A stretch of 58,064 nucleotides of DNA from an uncultured Spirochaetales bacterium. Its GTDB lineage: Bacteria; Spirochaetota; Spirochaetia; Sphaerochaetales; Sphaerochaetaceae. Positions within the stretch are counted from its first letter, which is position 1. Every line of letters begins with the position of its first letter. This document shows positions 1 to 9,451 of the stretch, piece after piece. The stretch covers positions 1-58,064 of the forward strand of contig CASFTW010000013.1 of the NCBI GenBank assembly GCA_949297785.1, written 5' to 3'. Made by a program: the position numbers and the translations under genes. A model generated the notes under the pieces. The model searched no databases. It was not told the origin of the DNA and worked only from the letters and a program-made list of their open reading frames with translations.

Positions 1-1
1 T

Positions 2-166
2 ATCGACAGCAATGCGGATTATGTGAGGGTGCGCTCGGACTATGATGACGGGATCTACATATATGAAGCGGATATGTATGCACAGGGGATAGATTATGAG
101 GTTGAGCTGAATGCGGCTACGGGAGATGTGATCAAGTTCTCATGGGAGGACTGGTCAGGCCGCTGA
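2..166 (+). CDS. PepSY-domain protein, C-terminal end (partial)
   Basis: An open frame enters from the left edge and ends at TGA 164-166. The last ~54 residues read as one PepSY-like module: a run rich in D and Y, then YEVELNAATGDVIKFSWE, which matches the beta-hairpin end of PepSY repeats (YEVEIDAxTGEV). PepSY domains occur in secreted or membrane-anchored proteins and are thought to modulate peptidases or metal handling; the substrate cannot be inferred here. The start and any signal peptide lie outside the window. A rho-independent terminator follows 27 bases later. Confidence 0.7.
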   Translation: MDSNADYVRVRSDYDDGIYIYEADMYAQGIDYEVELNAATGDVIKFSWEDWSGR

Positions 167-192
167 GATGTGAGACATCATGTATAAATGAA

Positions 193-231
193 AGAAGGTG
201 CCGGGCAGGTGATGTCCGGCTTCTCTTTTGT
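193..231 (+). terminator. Rho-independent terminator after the PepSY gene
   Basis: A GCCGG/CCGGC stem extended by GAA/TTC is followed by TCTCTTTTG. It lies between the PepSY stop and the convergent gene ending at 232, so it mainly serves the plus strand. Confidence 0.7.
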
Positions 232-1323
232 TTACGCATTGTATTCAAAGCAGCTTTCACTGACAAAGTCTCTGATTGTGAGCCGGGGATTCCCGGCTTT
301 TCCGTTTCTGTGGATTTCATCGACCACGGTGAAAAGCTGTCTTACGTTTCCGGGCCAGGAATATGATTTCAGCGATTCGATATCCAAAATGGGGGAATCA
401 TAGTTTTTCTGCTTTTCATAACTTCTCACAAGTTCTTCGATATCGTCACGGTGATTCTTGAGTGATGGCACGATAACGGTTGCTCCTGCAATTCTCATGT
501 AGAAATCCATTCTTATAAGCCGTTTTCTGTAAAGAGTCTCAACAGGGACGTTTGTTATTGCGATTATCCTGCATTTCGCCTTTCTCGTGATGTTCTCTCC
601 GACTCTGCGGTATTCCCCGTTTTCCACGAAACGCAGGAGTTTTGCCTGCTGCTGAGGACTGAGTTCCTCTATTTCATCAAGAATGAGTGTTTTCCCTTTT
701 GCAAGTTCGACTATGCCTTCATGATCGCAGAGTGCTCCCGAGAAGGCACCTTTCACATGACCGAAGAGAAAACTTTCAACAAGACTGTTGTCAAGAAGCG
801 CGCAGTTAACCACTGGAGCTTCGCTCGTGAAAAGAGTCCTGTGTATTTCCTGTGCCGCAACTTCCTTTCCGCTTCCGCTTTCACCGCAGATAAGCACATT
901 GCATTCAGACTTTCCGATGAGTTCTATCTTTTTCCTCAAATCGTTCATTACGTCAGATGAGCCGATAAGGGAGGATCCCTTTCTGCCGCTGTCTTCTCTG
1001 CTGCCGGATGCGAATATTTCTCCGGCTCTGCTTTCAAGTCTGTCACGGGGAACAACAACTGCCTTTCCGATACTGAAAGAGTATGTGCTATCAGTCAGCA
1101 GGATGAGTTTAATGAAGTGGTCGTTTTCTTCCAGTCTCTTCAGCAGGGCGGTTAGCACACCGAGGCTGTAATCCTCATCGATAAGGACGTGGAAAGCACT
1201 GCCGCATTTTGATGCGCAGGCTTCAAGCCGGGATAGTGAGGCGAAAAACTGGCAGTCCTCCCTTTCGCATAGCCATGAAAGTTTCTGTCTTATATACCTG
1301 CTGGTACTGTTGACCAAGATCAT
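232..1323 (-). CDS. Sigma-54-interaction AAA+ ATPase without HTH domain
   Basis: A 363-residue protein of the bacterial enhancer-binding family. Residues ~1-110 look like a degenerate receiver-type domain (no clear phospho-acceptor context). The AAA+ domain follows with Walker A GESGSGKE, the sigma-54 contact loop as GAFSGA (canonical GAFTGA), Walker B TLILDEIEEL and the SWPGNVRQL motif. The usual C-terminal Fis-type HTH is missing: the protein ends about 35 residues after SWPGNVRQL. Family knowledge says such proteins remodel sigma-54 RNA polymerase; without HTH it may act from solution or through a partner. GGAGG sits just before ATG. A gap of ~170 bases separates it from rsmE upstream on the same strand. 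Confidence 0.85.
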   Translation of the reverse strand: MILVNSTSRYIRQKLSWLCEREDCQFFASLSRLEACASKCGSAFHVLIDEDYSLGVLTALLKRLEENDHFIKLILLTDSTYSFSIGKAVVVPRDRLESRAGEIFASGSREDSGRKGSSLIGSSDVMNDLRKKIELIGKSECNVLICGESGSGKEVAAQEIHRTLFTSEAPVVNCALLDNSLVESFLFGHVKGAFSGALCDHEGIVELAKGKTLILDEIEELSPQQQAKLLRFVENGEYRRVGENITRKAKCRIIAITNVPVETLYRKRLIRMDFYMRIAGATVIVPSLKNHRDDIEELVRSYEKQKNYDSPILDIESLKSYSWPGNVRQLFTVVDEIHRNGKAGNPRLTIRDFVSESCFEYNA

Positions 1324-1490
1324 TAGTTCCTCCGCTTCTCTCCTGTTGCTCCCTTTTGAGCTTTGCCAGAATAGAGGGAAACGTTTCTTTGGAACAGGGG
1401 CTTTTCAGAAAACAAGTGGAAAATTTACGTTTTTCAGGCATGTTTCTCGTTCACAGCGAGCTGTGGATACTGGAAACGGAGCAATGTTTT

Positions 1491-2234
1491 TCAGCTGTAC
1501 AGACTGTTTTCTATGGCTCCCAGTGCGAAGATTCCTGCAGTCTCTGCCCTGAGTATATTGGTCGGCATGATGGCAGCAGATGCGCCGTTGTGTACTGCGA
1601 ATGAACACTCGCTTTCCGAAAATCCGCCTTCACTTCCTATGAAAAGGCTTATGAGGGATCCTTTTTCAATGTCCTTCAGAATATCTGAAAGATAGCGGCT
1701 TTCCTCAAGACTGCTCTGGTGAAGTATTATTTTCCTTCCTTCCGCTTCCATTACGGCTTGTGTGAAAGGTATCACCCTGACATCTCTGACTGCCGTCTCC
1801 GAGCCACTTTGCTGCACGGCTTCTTTCATTATTGTCATGATGCGCTGCGCAGCATGGCTGTTCAGTTCCTTCTCCTGCGTGTATTCGCTTGTGAAGAATG
1901 TTATTGAAAGGACTCCGGCTTCGGTGAGCATCCGGGCTATGTCCTCGTTCTTCTTTCCCTTGCACAGCCCCTGATAGACACACACCGGTGCTATTTTGCC
2001 CCTGAAGCCGGAAAGCGTGTCTGTAAGGCTCCTGTCGGGACGTGAAACAGGTGTAAGGGTTATTGTGTCCTCATCGATTATCCTTGCCTCGTAATAGCAG
2101 CCGTCATTGTCCCTTGCAGTGAAAAGATCACCGGCGGAAAGACGCAGGGATCTGAAAAGGTAGACCCTGTCTCTTTTTTTCAATCTGTATGTCGCAGTGC
2201 CTGCGTATGTACCGTCAAGGAGGAATACTCTCAT
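1491..2234 (-). CDS. rsmE: 16S rRNA (uracil1498-N3)-methyltransferase RsmE
   Basis: A 247-residue protein matching RsmE in length and motifs: an N-terminal PUA-like domain (~1-70), then a SPOUT methyltransferase with IGSEGGFSESE and the C-terminal knot LRAETAGIFALGAIEN that binds S-adenosylmethionine. RsmE methylates U1498 of 16S rRNA in the assembled 30S subunit. Its ATG overlaps the TGA of the upstream S41 protease gene by 4 bases, so the two are translationally coupled on the minus strand. Nothing in the sequence is unusual for the family. Confidence 0.95.
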   Translation of the reverse strand: MRVFLLDGTYAGTATYRLKKRDRVYLFRSLRLSAGDLFTARDNDGCYYEARIIDEDTITLTPVSRPDRSLTDTLSGFRGKIAPVCVYQGLCKGKKNEDIARMLTEAGVLSITFFTSEYTQEKELNSHAAQRIMTIMKEAVQQSGSETAVRDVRVIPFTQAVMEAEGRKIILHQSSLEESRYLSDILKDIEKGSLISLFIGSEGGFSESECSFAVHNGASAAIMPTNILRAETAGIFALGAIENSLYS

Positions 2235-3652
2235 AGGCTGTCAAGGTAATCCACGGCCTCTGCCAGGACAATGTCATAGACAGGATCTGCTATGGGCCTG
2301 TCTTCCCAGTTCATGCTGACGATATACTGGTTTCTGATCATGAGGCGCAGATAATATGGATCAAAGGAGATTTCATCCTGCCACATGGATGTGAAGGCCT
2401 CAATGTTATCGGTGCTGTAAGATGGATTCTCATCGATCCATGCGGCCATGTCCTCATAATGATCATTGATGAAATCATAATAATCTGTCAGTTCCTCATC
2501 ACTCATCTGCGGCATAGTCACCGTTATGTCGGGAGTGATGCCGGTTTCATTGATGTCACTTCCTCCGGGAGTCTTATAGCGGGCAGAGGTGAAGTGGATG
2601 GCTCCTCCGTCCCAGGGAAGGACGTCCTGCATCACGCCTTTGCCGAATGTCGTCTCTCCTATTACAACGGCACGGTCATTGTCCTTCAGTGCTCCGGTGA
2701 GAATCTCGCTGGCAGATGCTGTTCCCTCATTCACCAGAACCACGACGGGAAGATCGTATTTCCTTGTCTGGTCGCTTGCATTCATCCTGACGGCCGAGCC
2801 GTCCTTCTTCTCTATGGTTACGATTGTATCACCGGTTTCAAGAAAGAAATTCGCGACGAGGTAGGCGGAGTTCGTAGTGCCTCCTCCGTTGTTTCTCAGA
2901 TCTATTATGAGGGCCTTCATGTTCTGTGCTGAAAGGTCTGTGAGCGCGCTGCTTGTAAGGGGATATGTGGAGCCCGTGAATGTTGCGATGGAAATATAGC
3001 CGTAGTCTGTGCCGGGTATGATAGTGCTGCTGACACTCGGCACAGCGACCTCTTCCGGCGTGAGTGTGACTTCAAACACGCTGTCTGCCCGGTGTACCAC
3101 GAGCGTCATCGGCACACCTTCCTCTCCTCTCAGGAGCTGGGACACTTCATCTGCATCCATCTGGGCCACGGGTTTTCCGTCAACATGGCTTATCATGTCA
3201 CGGGCCCTGATGCCGGCAATGTCGGCAGGTCCTCCGGGAAACGGACTCTGAACCTGTACCATGTATGTGCTCTCGTCATCCCAGTCGATGAATGCAGGAT
3301 CCATTTTCGTAAGATAAATCCCGATTCCCGTATAAAGACCGGTGAGAGACTCCGTCTCTTCCTCCATATCGTCTTCGCTTATGTACATTGAATAAGGATC
3401 ATCCAGGGAAGTCACAAGCGCTTTTGTCAGATTTTCCTTCACATTTTCGATATCGATATCGTAAAGATAGTTCATGTTCAGATACTGGTACAAAGTGTTC
3501 AGGTCAACCAGTATTGACGAGATACCGGTATTCTGGACATTTCTCTCAATCGCGGAAGAAGGGATGGATTCCCGGTTTCCCTGTGCAGAAAGCGGGCAGA
3601 GAAAAACAAGAAAAACAAGACAGATGCATGCTGATTTCTTCAGACCTTTCAT
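2231..3652 (-). CDS. S41 carboxy-terminal processing protease (CtpA-like)
   Basis: The frame extends to a TTG at 3688, but ATG 3652 is preferred because a clean signal peptide follows it directly (MKGLKK then a hydrophobic run ending near CPLSAQG). The mature part has a PDZ domain (GLYTGIGIYL ... PFPGGPADIAGIRARDMISHVDG) and the S41 tail-protease core: LRNNGGGTT, the Ser nucleophile in NEGTASASEIL and the Lys general base in ETTFGKGVMQ. It should act in the periplasm on C-termini of envelope proteins. The C-terminal ~100 residues are family-variable. It is transcribed with rsmE and diverges from lgt across a ~70-base gap. Confidence 0.92.
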   Translation of the reverse strand: MKGLKKSACICLVFLVFLCPLSAQGNRESIPSSAIERNVQNTGISSILVDLNTLYQYLNMNYLYDIDIENVKENLTKALVTSLDDPYSMYISEDDMEEETESLTGLYTGIGIYLTKMDPAFIDWDDESTYMVQVQSPFPGGPADIAGIRARDMISHVDGKPVAQMDADEVSQLLRGEEGVPMTLVVHRADSVFEVTLTPEEVAVPSVSSTIIPGTDYGYISIATFTGSTYPLTSSALTDLSAQNMKALIIDLRNNGGGTTNSAYLVANFFLETGDTIVTIEKKDGSAVRMNASDQTRKYDLPVVVLVNEGTASASEILTGALKDNDRAVVIGETTFGKGVMQDVLPWDGGAIHFTSARYKTPGGSDINETGITPDITVTMPQMSDEELTDYYDFINDHYEDMAAWIDENPSYSTDNIEAFTSMWQDEISFDPYYLRLMIRNQYIVSMNWEDRPIADPVYDIVLAEAVDYLDSL

Positions 3653-3724
3653 GTCATCCAGTGTAGAGCAAAACCGCACCCCTTTCAATTGACCATCATA
3701 TGATGAGAAGGCTAAACTTGAGCC

Positions 3725-4711
3725 ATGTCCCTTTATATAAATTATCCGTCATGGATGGATCCTTATGTGGTTTCTTTCCTTCCCGTCAGATGGTATGCCG
3801 TCATGTATATCGTCGCATTCGCGCTTGCATATGTCCTTTATGAATACCAGGTGAGGAAGGACGGATGTCCGGATCTTGATAAAGAAGGAAGACAGAATCT
3901 GTTTCTCTGGGCTGTCGTCGGTCTTCTTATCGGGGCACATCTCTTTTCCGTGTTTTTCTATTCGGATGCAGCTTTCTACCTGACGCACCCCTGGCTTATC
4001 TTCTGGCCTTTCAGGAACGGTGAGTTTGTCGGTCTTCCCGGCATGAGTTATCACGGAGGAGTCGTGGGAGCTCTGGCCGGAGGATTCATATATTCCCGCA
4101 TTAAGAAATTCCGTTTTCTCACTCAGGTTGACTACATAGTCGCCGGAATACCGCTTGGCTACACGTTCGGCCGTATAGGGAATTTCATAAACGCAGAGCT
4201 TTACGGAAGGGTATCGGCGCTTCCCTGGGCAATGGTCTTTCCGAATGCACCGTCTTTTTCAAGCAGCCAGGAATGGGTCCGGAACATGGCAGACCGATGC
4301 GCCATAACCTATGAGCCAGGAGCGTTCGTGAATCTTCCGCGCCACCCGTCCCAGCTTTATGAGGCGCTGTTTGAGGGCATAATCCTTTTTCTTATTCTGT
4401 GGTTCATATGCAGGCCTCTGATCAGAAAACATGCACTGCAGCCGGGATCCATGCTGTCGTTTTATATTTTCGGTTACGGGTTTTTCCGGTTCTTCATAGA
4501 GTACTGCCGTCAGCCCGATGCCAATATAGGATATGTGATAGCGCTTGGAAAGGAGAGCGACAATATCGCTGTTTTCCAGTCGCTTCTCAATATTTCAAAA
4601 GGGCAGGTGTTCTGTCTTATAATGATGGTTTCCGCCCTTGTGCTGTTTTTCGTCGTGAACAGGAGGAAAAATTATGGACATGAGTCAGCCGGTAAACGAA
4701 AGAATAAGTAA
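3725..4711 (+). CDS. lgt: Prolipoprotein diacylglyceryl transferase
   Basis: A 328-residue inner-membrane protein with about seven membrane segments and the Lgt signature GRIGNFINAELYGR, plus a YHGG motif carrying the essential His and RHPSQLYEAL in the C-terminal half. It transfers diacylglycerol from phosphatidylglycerol to the lipobox Cys of prolipoproteins; at least two likely lipoproteins occur in this window. No strong RBS is seen before ATG 3725. Its last 38 bases overlap the start of the M24 aminopeptidase gene. Confidence 0.96.
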   Translation: MSLYINYPSWMDPYVVSFLPVRWYAVMYIVAFALAYVLYEYQVRKDGCPDLDKEGRQNLFLWAVVGLLIGAHLFSVFFYSDAAFYLTHPWLIFWPFRNGEFVGLPGMSYHGGVVGALAGGFIYSRIKKFRFLTQVDYIVAGIPLGYTFGRIGNFINAELYGRVSALPWAMVFPNAPSFSSSQEWVRNMADRCAITYEPGAFVNLPRHPSQLYEALFEGIILFLILWFICRPLIRKHALQPGSMLSFYIFGYGFFRFFIEYCRQPDANIGYVIALGKESDNIAVFQSLLNISKGQVFCLIMMVSALVLFFVVNRRKNYGHESAGKRKNK

Positions 4712-6455
4712 GCTGCGCTCAATAATGGAGAGAAATGGCCTTGACTACTATCTGGTCACAGGCACTGATGCACATCTGAGCGAGTATGTGTGTCCCCACT
4801 GGAGGACAAGGGAATTCATCACAGGATTCACCGGTTCAGCCGGAACTGTGCTTGTCGGCAGAAGCGAGGCTCTGCTTTGGACGGATTCCCGTTACTTCAT
4901 TCAGGCTTCCCAGCAGCTGAGCGGCACCTGCGTCACTTTGATGAAGGACGGAGAAGAAGGAGTGCCGTCCATTGAGGAGTATCTGAGGAAAAACGCATCT
5001 CCTTCTTCCAGAATAGGAACCTGTGCTGCGGAAATTTCAGTCAGGGATTACAGGGACAGGAAAAAGCTTTATGAGAGCATGGGTCTTGAGTTCGTTCTCT
5101 GTGATGATTTCCTTGACGGGATATGGACAGACAGGCCGACTTTACCTGAAACGAAGATAAGGAGGATGCCTGCTGCCACGGCGGGTAAGAGCCGGGAGGA
5201 AAAGCTTGCCATGATCCGTGAAAAGCTGAAGGAAAAGGGAGCAGACTATACCTTCATCGCCGCCATTGACGATATTGCCTGGATTACAAACCTGAGGGCC
5301 GGTGATGTGCCGTGCAATCCGGTCTTCCTTTCCTATATGTTCATCTCACGGGAAAAAGCCGTGCTCTTCACATCTCTCTCCCGTTTTCCGGCATCGATTC
5401 TCGATGAAGTTGAAAAATGCATTGAAGTGCGGCCTTACGATGAAGTGCAGACTTTGCTTCCTTCTCTTTCTCTCGGACGCGCATATTACAATGACGAGAA
5501 GGTGAATGCATCGTTCATTTCCCTTCTTGACACTTCTTCTTCCCTGACCGGCCGTGATTTCTCGACAGATCTGAAAGCCTGCAAGAATCCTGTCGAACTG
5601 GAAGGCATGAGGAAAAGCCATGTGATGGACGGAGCTGCTTTCATAAATGCTTTCAGCCGTGTCGATTTCTCAAAGACCGACGGAACATACAATGAAATCG
5701 CAATCTCATCCCTTTTCGCATCTGAAAGGGAAAAGATGGAAGGTTATGAAGGCCCTTCTTTCAGTCCTATCTCGGGATTCGCCGCTCACGGAGCAATGTG
5801 TCATTACAGTGCGGATGAGGAAAGCAATGCCGCAATTGACCATGACGGTCTTCTTGTCCTGGATACCGGCAGCCAGTTCTCATACGGTATGACCGATCTG
5901 ACTAGAACACTGCTGTTCGGCAGTGCGACTGATGAACAGCAGAGGGACTATACTCTCGTTCTGAAGGGACATCTTGCACTCATGCACCAGAAGTTCATCT
6001 ACGGCACCAGAGGCTATCAGCTGGATGTGCTTGCAAAACAGTTCATGTGGAAGGAGGGAATGTCTTTCTATCATGGAACGGGTCATGGTGTCGGCTTCAA
6101 CCTCAATGTGCACGAAGGACCTATGAGGATATCCGCCAATCCGATAGATGTCGTTCTTGAGGAAGGCATGGTTATAAGCGATGAACCGGGCATCTACAAG
6201 GAAGGCCGCCACGGGATCAGGATCGAGAATCTCATTGCCGTGAGGAAGGCCGGGAAGACGGAATTCGGGCTTTTCATGGAATTCGAGAATCTCACGCTTG
6301 TTCCGTATGAGAGAAAACTCATAGACAAAAGTCTTCTCACACAGGATGAGATCGATGAGATAGACCGCTATCATGAGAGGGTGTATGAGACGCTTTGTCC
6401 TCTTGTCAGAGAGGATGCGAGGTCTTATCTGAGGAGTGCGACACTGCCGCTCTAG
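4674..6455 (+). CDS. Xaa-Pro aminopeptidase (M24B), three-domain type
   Basis: A 593-residue protein, the long eukaryote-like form of aminopeptidase P with two N-terminal creatinase-like domains followed by the pita-bread catalytic domain. Metal ligands are visible: Asp in LVLDTGSQ and MTDLTRT, His in HGTGHGVG, Glu in SDEPGIYKEG and GIRIEN. It removes the N-terminal residue from peptides with Pro in second position, probably in the cytoplasm as no signal peptide is seen. AGGAGG at 4661-4666 lies 7 bases before ATG 4674, supporting this start even though it overlaps lgt. Confidence 0.94.
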   Translation: MDMSQPVNERISKLRSIMERNGLDYYLVTGTDAHLSEYVCPHWRTREFITGFTGSAGTVLVGRSEALLWTDSRYFIQASQQLSGTCVTLMKDGEEGVPSIEEYLRKNASPSSRIGTCAAEISVRDYRDRKKLYESMGLEFVLCDDFLDGIWTDRPTLPETKIRRMPAATAGKSREEKLAMIREKLKEKGADYTFIAAIDDIAWITNLRAGDVPCNPVFLSYMFISREKAVLFTSLSRFPASILDEVEKCIEVRPYDEVQTLLPSLSLGRAYYNDEKVNASFISLLDTSSSLTGRDFSTDLKACKNPVELEGMRKSHVMDGAAFINAFSRVDFSKTDGTYNEIAISSLFASEREKMEGYEGPSFSPISGFAAHGAMCHYSADEESNAAIDHDGLLVLDTGSQFSYGMTDLTRTLLFGSATDEQQRDYTLVLKGHLALMHQKFIYGTRGYQLDVLAKQFMWKEGMSFYHGTGHGVGFNLNVHEGPMRISANPIDVVLEEGMVISDEPGIYKEGRHGIRIENLIAVRKAGKTEFGLFMEFENLTLVPYERKLIDKSLLTQDEIDEIDRYHERVYETLCPLVREDARSYLRSATLPL

Positions 6456-6515
6456 CCGCGTTTTGCCCCTTAGTGTTAATATTGGATAAAAGCAAGAAAC
6501 AAGGAAGGTTAATAT

Positions 6516-8162
6516 ATGGTAGAAGCCTTGAAGAAAAATGGAAAAATAAGCAGAAAAGGTCCTGTGGTTCTTGTAATCATGGACGGTGTCGGTTTCGGCA
6601 AGTATAAGGAAGGAGATGCTGTTGCAGCTGCAATGACAAAGCATCTGGACAAACTTTATGAGAAGTATCCCTGGACAAAGCTCAAAGCGCATGGTCTTGC
6701 CGTAGGTCTTCCCTCGGATGCAGATATGGGAAACAGCGAGGTCGGTCACAACGCAATGGGATGCGGCAGGGTTTTCGCACAGGGTGCGGCCCTTGTAAGC
6801 CAGTCAATAAACAGCGGAAAGATGTTTGAAGGTGAGACATGGAAGAATCTTGTTGCCAATGTAAAGAAGACGGGAGGGACACTTCATTTCATCGGTCTTC
6901 TCTCTGACGGCAATGTGCACTCCCATATCGATCACCTCAAAGCCATGATCACGGAGGCAAAGAAGGAAGGCGTGAAAAAGGTGAGGGTGCATGCTCTCCT
7001 TGACGGCAGGGATGTGGGAGAAATGAGTGCCCTTGAGTATTTCGACCCGTTCGAAGATTTCCTCAGGAGCCTCAATGATGACGGTTTTGATGCCAGAATC
7101 GCATCAGGCGGCGGCAGAATGGTCATTACGATGGACCGCTACAATGCCAACTGGGATATGGTGAGAAAAGGCTGGCAGACACATGTGCTCGGAGAAGGCC
7201 GTCAGTTCGCATCAGCCCACGAGGCGATCGAGACACTCAGAAGTGAGACCGGTGCAATCGACCAGGATCTTCCTCCGTTCGTCATCGCCGAGAACGGAAA
7301 ACCGGTGGGAACGATTGAGGACGGCGACAGCGTCATACTTTTCAATTTCCGCGGCGACAGGGCTCTTGAGATCACAAAGGCATTTGAAGCAGAAACCCTT
7401 ACCGAGTTTGACAGGAAGCGACATCCGAAGGTTGAATACGCAGGCATGATGGAGTATGATGGCGATCTTCATGTTCCTCATCAGTATCTTGTATCTCCTC
7501 CGTCAATTGACAGGGTCATGGCTGAATACCTGTGTGCCACCGGCGTGAAACAGTTCTCCATTTCAGAGACACAGAAATTCGGGCATGTCACATACTTCTT
7601 CAACGGAAACAGGACAGGAAAATTTGACGAGAAGCTTGAGGAATATGTTGAGATCCCGAGTGACATCGTGCCGTTTGAACAGAGACCGTGGATGAAGTGT
7701 GCCGAAATTGCCGACAGGGTCATAAAGGAAGTTGAATCCGGAAAGTGGGATTTCATCAAGCTCAATTTCCCCAATGGGGATATGGTTGGCCATACAGGTG
7801 TCTTTGAGGCGGTTGTATGCTCGATGGAGGCAATGGATCTCCAGATCGGAAGGATCTGGGATGCTGTAAGTGCCGCCGGCGGTATCATGATCGTCACAGC
7901 CGACCACGGTAATGCCGACGATATGTATGAGCACGGCAAGGACGGCACTGTCAAGACAAAAGCTGACGGGGAGCCGAAGAGCAAGACATCTCACTCTCTC
8001 AATCCGGTACCGTGCATCATCTGTGATGACAATTACAATGGTGAGTATTCAAAGACGTTGAAGGAAGGCCTCGGCATTTCGTCCATTGCGACCACATGCA
8101 TAACTCTGCTCGGTTATGTTCCGCCGGAGGATTATGATCCTTCAGTCGTCACTCTCAACTGA
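6516..8162 (+). CDS. gpmI: 2,3-bisphosphoglycerate-independent phosphoglycerate mutase
   Basis: A 548-residue enzyme of the alkaline-phosphatase superfamily that interconverts 3- and 2-phosphoglycerate in glycolysis. The phospho-acceptor Ser lies in DADMGNSEVGHNA; other Mn-site motifs are IMDGVGFG near the N-terminus, LDGRDVG, and TADHGNADDM near the C-terminus. An AGGAAGG-like RBS precedes ATG 6516. Slightly longer than the usual ~510 residues. A strong terminator follows. Confidence 0.97.
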   Translation: MVEALKKNGKISRKGPVVLVIMDGVGFGKYKEGDAVAAAMTKHLDKLYEKYPWTKLKAHGLAVGLPSDADMGNSEVGHNAMGCGRVFAQGAALVSQSINSGKMFEGETWKNLVANVKKTGGTLHFIGLLSDGNVHSHIDHLKAMITEAKKEGVKKVRVHALLDGRDVGEMSALEYFDPFEDFLRSLNDDGFDARIASGGGRMVITMDRYNANWDMVRKGWQTHVLGEGRQFASAHEAIETLRSETGAIDQDLPPFVIAENGKPVGTIEDGDSVILFNFRGDRALEITKAFEAETLTEFDRKRHPKVEYAGMMEYDGDLHVPHQYLVSPPSIDRVMAEYLCATGVKQFSISETQKFGHVTYFFNGNRTGKFDEKLEEYVEIPSDIVPFEQRPWMKCAEIADRVIKEVESGKWDFIKLNFPNGDMVGHTGVFEAVVCSMEAMDLQIGRIWDAVSAAGGIMIVTADHGNADDMYEHGKDGTVKTKADGEPKSKTSHSLNPVPCIICDDNYNGEYSKTLKEGLGISSIATTCITLLGYVPPEDYDPSVVTLN

Positions 8163-8182
8163 GAAATGAGAATTCCGATATG

Positions 8183-8213
8183 ATGCGGCAGGTTTCTGCC
8201 GCATTGTCTTTTT
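8183..8213 (+). terminator. Rho-independent terminator after gpmI
   Basis: A perfect 9-bp stem ATGCGGCAG/CTGCCGCAT with a GTTT loop is followed by TGTCTTTTT. It ends 15 bases before the ATG of the next gene, which therefore gets its message by read-through or from a promoter inside this gap. Confidence 0.9.
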
Positions 8214-8228
8214 CAGGAGAAAAGCGCA

Positions 8229-8702
8229 ATGTCATACGAAAGAGCCCATGATTATCTTGCCGGCCATTCAATGGAAGACAGGATCATACTGTTTGATGTC
8301 TCAAGCGCCACGGTCGCACTGGCCGCGCGTGCACTTGGCTGTGAGGAATGCCATATCGCAAAGACCCTGTCCTTTGATGTGGAAGGGAAAACGGTCCTTA
8401 TTGTCGCTGCCGGTGACATGAAGATCGATAACCGTAAATTCAAGGAACATTTCCACACAAAGGCGAAAATGCTCTCTCCCGATGAAGCCGAGGAGAGAAC
8501 AGGCCATGCCGTGGGCGGAGTCTGTCCTTTCGGCGTCAAAGACGGTGTTGAGATATATCTTGACGAGTCCCTCAGACGTTTTGAAACCGTTTATCCCGCG
8601 GCTGGAACTGCTGCTTCGGCTGTAAGGCTTTCTCCCGATGAGCTGGCTTCCATTCTTCCTTCTGCGTCCTGGATTGACGTGACGAAAGCTTCGCTTCAGT
8701 AA
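8229..8702 (+). CDS. YbaK/ProX-type aminoacyl-tRNA deacylase-like protein
   Basis: A 157-residue YbaK/EbsC family protein. These hydrolyse mischarged tRNA such as Cys-tRNA(Pro) or free aminoacyl adducts in the cytoplasm. Supporting motifs are KTLSFDVEGK (the catalytic Lys region), AGDMKIDNRKFKE, and GGVCPFGV, the family signature near the end. AGGAGA lies 7 bases before ATG 8229. Substrate specificity cannot be read from the sequence. The last 7 bases overlap the 3' end of the convergent membrane-protein gene. Confidence 0.88.
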   Translation: MSYERAHDYLAGHSMEDRIILFDVSSATVALAARALGCEECHIAKTLSFDVEGKTVLIVAAGDMKIDNRKFKEHFHTKAKMLSPDEAEERTGHAVGGVCPFGVKDGVEIYLDESLRRFETVYPAAGTAASAVRLSPDELASILPSASWIDVTKASLQ

Positions 8703-9451
8703 CCTTTGGGGCTTACTGCCGACAGCATCACCGCTCCTGTCAGGAAGAACACCGTGCCTGTGATGCTTACTGCCATATCGCCGTCGAATGTCATGATCAG
8801 GTAGTCTCCCACGGAAAGGAAAAGGAATGTGAGGAATCTTTTCAGGTGGTATGTCTCTTTGTCTGCTATGAAGCTTACAAGGTATGTCAGAACAGCGGCT
8901 GCGAGTATAAGAAACACAAGCATGTTGAAAACGGAATCATGGACGTTTTTTATGTCCGGATTCGAGTTTGACGGTATTATGCAGGCGATGATCAGCACGC
9001 TTATAAGCGAGATCACGACATAACCTCCTGTTTTCGAGGTGTTTATGTTCTTCATGTTCTGTGTCGCCGCAAAGAGAAGGATCACATAGCTTGCCATGAA
9101 GAAGAAATGCTCGGCAGCCTCAAGGCGGGGCTGTGAGATCAGGGAGATGTTTGTGTACTGGAATATTTCCGGCATCATCCTGGTGGTCTGCAGTGACAGC
9201 AGAAGCAGGAAAAGCGGAAGAAGATAGCCTTCGGGAACCTGCGATCTGTGCTTGATCCTGAGAATGAGAGCAGGGGCCAGCGTTCCGATGATTATCGCGA
9301 TTTCCGGAAATATATTCTGTATATATGAGAGAATGTTTCCGTTTCCGGCCATGTATGCAAGATAGAACCCTCCTGCAATGAAGAGGGCCAGTACCGATGA
9401 TCCCAGAACCTGTATTGATGAGAGAAGTTTCGAGGTTTTTGCAGCGTTCAA
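8696..9451 (-). CDS. Multi-spanning membrane protein of unknown function
   Basis: A 251-residue protein with about seven hydrophobic segments and short basic loops; I do not recognise the family. Its ATG overlaps the stop of the DAACS-like carrier gene by 4 bases (ATGA), so the two are coupled and may act as carrier and accessory subunit. The overall plan (paired helices, few charged residues inside helices) would also fit a 7TM sensor, but no cytoplasmic signalling domain is attached. Confidence 0.75.
   Translation of the reverse strand: MNAAKTSKLLSSIQVLGSSVLALFIAGGFYLAYMAGNGNILSYIQNIFPEIAIIIGTLAPALILRIKHRSQVPEGYLLPLFLLLLSLQTTRMMPEIFQYTNISLISQPRLEAAEHFFFMASYVILLFAATQNMKNINTSKTGGYVVISLISVLIIACIIPSNSNPDIKNVHDSVFNMLVFLILAAAVLTYLVSFIADKETYHLKRFLTFLFLSVGDYLIMTFDGDMAVSITGTVFFLTGAVMLSAVSPKGY

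Noticed and set aside
5880-6749. 289-codon minus-strand open frame over the aminopeptidase/gpmI junction
   Set aside because: Antisense to two well conserved genes; composition is that of a mirror frame.
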